From the NCBI GenBank assembly GCA_011947345.1, contig JAAVTG010000670.1, forward strand, positions 186,001-250,000: 64,000 nucleotides of DNA, written 5' to 3'. Below are positions 61,467 through 64,000 of the stretch, in pieces. How positions within the stretch are numbered: the stretch's first letter is position 1; each line of letters begins with the position of its first letter. This DNA comes from Phytophthora quininea (Eukaryota; Oomycota; Peronosporomycetes; Peronosporales; Peronosporaceae). The notes under the pieces were generated by a model. That model saw nothing but the letters and a program-made list of their open reading frames with translations, was not told the DNA's origin and did not search any database. The position numbers were made by a program, and so were the translations under genes.

Positions 61467-63197
61467 GTCTCGTGGTTGCTCAAGTTGAGATTTTGTCTAT
61501 ACTTTGGTACTTCACAACTGCGATGCTAATTCCCACACGATTTATAAAGCGATGGCAAGGAATGATAGACCGCTACGTTCTATACAATCGCATTAGTGCC
61601 GGAAAAGCGGGCGTGAGCATTGTACAAAAAGGACTAGCGACAACACCGCGAGAAATGGACGGAATCGGAGTCCCTGATGTAGCAACAGTGATTCGCCGCC
61701 AGCACCTACAGCAGTTGCAGCATTTTGTGGCGACCACCAGTTCCAACTCGGACAGCGATGACAACGTGTGGTATCGACCAATGATGCATATAATCCAACT
61801 ACGATATGGGGAATTCGCTAGGCCGCGATCCAGTGACTTTCTGTTTCAAGATCCACCTCGACCTGCGGGTTGGAGAGCAACAATGATGCCACTGTGGTGG
61901 CGGCGAACTCTGCGCGATTGGGACAGAATAAATTGGCCACAACGATCGGCGCTACAAGTCAGTAGACTCAAAAAGTGCAATATGCATTGTACAGTCCAAT
62001 ATGGTGGAATAAGTCATCCGAATTCCATCTGTGGCACTCCAGAGAGTTAACACAAACTTCGACGCCATTGGGGTCAGGTACCACCAAGTTTGGCCGCTTG
62101 TGTCGTGCACTTGCGGAGAAAAAGCTGGACTGTTTTGCCGATTTTCTGGATGAAAATCATTACTGGCCTTCATCGGCCGCGTTCTTCGCCAGAATATGTT
62201 CAACGCTTCATCCGATACTCGGATCTGAAGTTGTTCTTACGGATATTTTTCGTCTCTACAGACAGTTGAGAGAAGTTATGTCAAGAATTCTACCTCAACC
62301 TCATCCAGGAGAGATCCAAGCGGCAAATGCAACAAACACACCTCCGATTCACGGATTATCTGTGAGCAGTGCCAATATTACTACGCCAAGCGTACGATTC
62401 TTTCCAAAACTACGGAAAAAGGACTGGGGTAAGCTGCTTGAACAAGCGCCTGCGCTGGAGCACCATCCACTCGAGGATTTGGGATGCCCACGGCGACGTG
62501 TTCACCAAACGCTGTCAAAAGTACTAGCACTGCGAGGACTGGTACTTCCAGTGGTTCATGATGTGATGTTACGACTATATTGCGGTGATATTACCGTCGG
62601 CTCGAGACTATATTTCTTGAAATCGTTGAACCCGACAATTCAGCAATGTGTACGCCCTGGGTGTCAAGCGATTGAAACAGTACAACATTGCTTCTTCAAG
62701 TCGATGTAAGCACATCGCTTACATCGATGTGGGAACACGTATACAAGCCCTGGCGTCGGGCGTTCAGAACTCGATTGACTTGGCGGCTTCTGCTCTTCCC
62801 ACAACACAAGACCTGCGAACAAGATGGCGAGAAAATGGTAAGGTACTCCTTCTTCTATGGAGAGTGCACACGGCGATCATATTCCATGCAACATGGAGAC
62901 TACGAAATGACATTCTGTTCAGAGAGGCCCCAACCGAAACTCCAAGCATTCCAGGAATGATGTGCTCCTTCAAAATGCACTACCGATTCATCTACCAACA
63001 CGCAGCTGAACTCCATTACGACGAATCGGCAATACTGTCGATAATACGTCAATTGGGCTTCGAACCGCCTAAAGACACTAATGCTATCGCTCTAGAGCAA
63101 CACACCATTTGGATTCCTCAACGATAAATCTGATGCTACGAGATAAAGCAGCTTAGACGAGAAATCCGCTAAAGTGTTAATCAACTCATTTTAATAA
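61467..63197 (+). mobile_element. LINE C, longest 3' portion
   Basis: From post-RT region through zinc segment CVRPGCQAIETVQHCF to the C-terminus HTIWIPQR near 63126 and tail TTAATCAACTCATTTTAATAA. It carries an uninterrupted site for the DIRS-like element near 62775 and a small palindromic templated insertion at 62701-62727. Confidence 0.9.
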
Positions 63198-64000
63198 TTA
63201 GTCGTTCTGCTGCTTAGTTTCGTGGAATCCAAACGTGACTTGCTGGTGGCCTGTTTCGCGGCGCAGGTGGGTCAAAGCCTAACTTCTCCAGAACAGAGGT
63301 TACAATTTTGTCGTCAATCCCAAGCTCCGCTGAATGGTGATGGATGAACAGACAGTGTCGCCGAAAAGAGGACGTCACATTTTGGATGCTTGGTACTTCA
63401 GCTGTAGTTTCACGGAATAGTATGTCGTTTCTCAACCTCCACATAGCATGGAACGCGATCGCAGTGTGGACTCGCCACAGTAGCAGGACCACCTTTTGGT
63501 CCTGCCTTCACTCCCCATTCAGGTCTCGTGGTTGCTCAAGTTGAGATTTTGTCTATACTTTGGTACTTCACAACTGCGATGCTAATTCCCACACGATTTA
63601 TAAAGCGATGGCAAGGAATGATAGACCGCTACGTTCTATACAATCGCATTAGTGCCGGAAAAGCGGGCGTGAGCATTGTACAAAAAGGACTAGCGACAAC
63701 ACCGCGAGAAATGGACGGAATCGGAGTCCCTGATGTAGCAACAGTGATTCGCCGCCAGCACCTACAGCAGTTGCAGCATTTTGTGGCGACCACCAGTTCC
63801 AACTCGGACAGCGATGACAACGTGTGGTATCGACCAATGATGCATATAATCCAACTACGATATGGGAATTCGCTAGGCCGCGATCCAGTGACTTTCTGTT
63901 TCAAGATCCACCTCGACCTGCGGGTTGGAGAGCAACAATGATGCCACTGTGGTGGCGGCGAACTCTGCGCGATTGGGACAGAATAAATTGGCCACAACGA
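63198..64000. mobile_element. Second tandem unit: LINE D tail (-) then LINE C (+), cut by window edge
   Basis: LINE D minus to about 63520 (ending HVWIPRN at 63214), then LINE C plus (VEILSILWYFTTAMLIPTRF, AGVSIVQKGLATTPREMDGI). One G is missing near 63865 relative to the first unit. Confidence 0.88.

Larger units (their letters stand above)
57129..62592. repeat. Direct repeat, copy 2 (about 5.5 kb)
   Basis: Second copy of 9216-14678. It starts at TCCTGGAGGTTTACGCGCC. LINE C continues past the end of homology here, while copy 1 switches to LINE B. Confidence 0.9.
61143..64000. repeat. Tandem 2,055-bp repeat of LINE D tail plus LINE C
   Basis: The unit starting TTAGTCGTTCTGCTGC at 61143 begins again at 63198, directly after the LINE C tail, and runs off the window. 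Few differences were seen. Confidence 0.88.

Overview
The window looks like a repeat-rich accessory region of an oomycete genome, most likely Phytophthora or a close relative. Three signs point there: oomycete-type initiator motifs (TCATTTCC) just upstream of several start codons, an RXLR-dEER effector leader fused to a Nudix domain, and many paralogues of a bZIP family whose DNA-contact residue is often not the usual asparagine. Apart from transposon genes, nearly all coding DNA belongs to this one bZIP family. Its members share an N-terminal M-x-S-x-L-x-P-P-N motif, a basic region plus leucine zipper, and a conserved C-terminal domain of about 170-190 residues of unknown function that starts near AEYFRLF.

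Layout. 1-1272: LINE pieces in opposite orientations. 1.4-9.2 kb: six bZIP loci or remnants, including a 710-bp inverted repeat that makes two head-to-head genes, and two broken trypsin-like (glucanase-inhibitor-like) genes. 9.2-14.7 kb: a block with three decayed bZIP genes, a hairpin minisatellite and LINE pieces, repeated in the same orientation at 57.1-62.6 kb. 14.7-19.4 kb: a LINE with an RNase H domain (LINE B) split by a second LINE (LINE A). 19.6-32.1 kb: a third LINE (LINE C) split by a tyrosine-recombinase retrotransposon with split direct repeats and by a Copia element with identical LTRs. 32.2-36.9 kb: a SINE and four bZIP genes (A, B, C, E). 37.2-38.3 kb: a LINE E tail. 38.8-39.7 kb: a bZIP gene with a nonsense codon. 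39.9-48.2 kb: a longer LINE A copy carrying a hAT transposon. 48.2-50.2 kb: inverted LINE B/LINE C and a SINE. 50.6-53.8 kb: an inverted copy of bZIP C, B and A. 53.8-55.6 kb: SINEs and LINE C. 56.1-57.0 kb: the RXLR-Nudix gene. 57.1-64.0 kb: the second copy of the block, ending in a 2,055-bp tandem LINE repeat.

The genes do not form a pathway. The window records bZIP gene birth by inverted and direct duplication, with repeats at several breakpoints. Five bZIP frames are open end to end (4148-5137, 8173-9156, 32441-33358, 50605-51552, 52897-53814). Most others carry one or a few single-base shifts. These often fall in homopolymers and often differ between otherwise near-identical copies, so some may be sequencing errors rather than real decay. 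All coordinates, motifs, target-site duplications and empty sites were read by eye; no alignment or database search was run.
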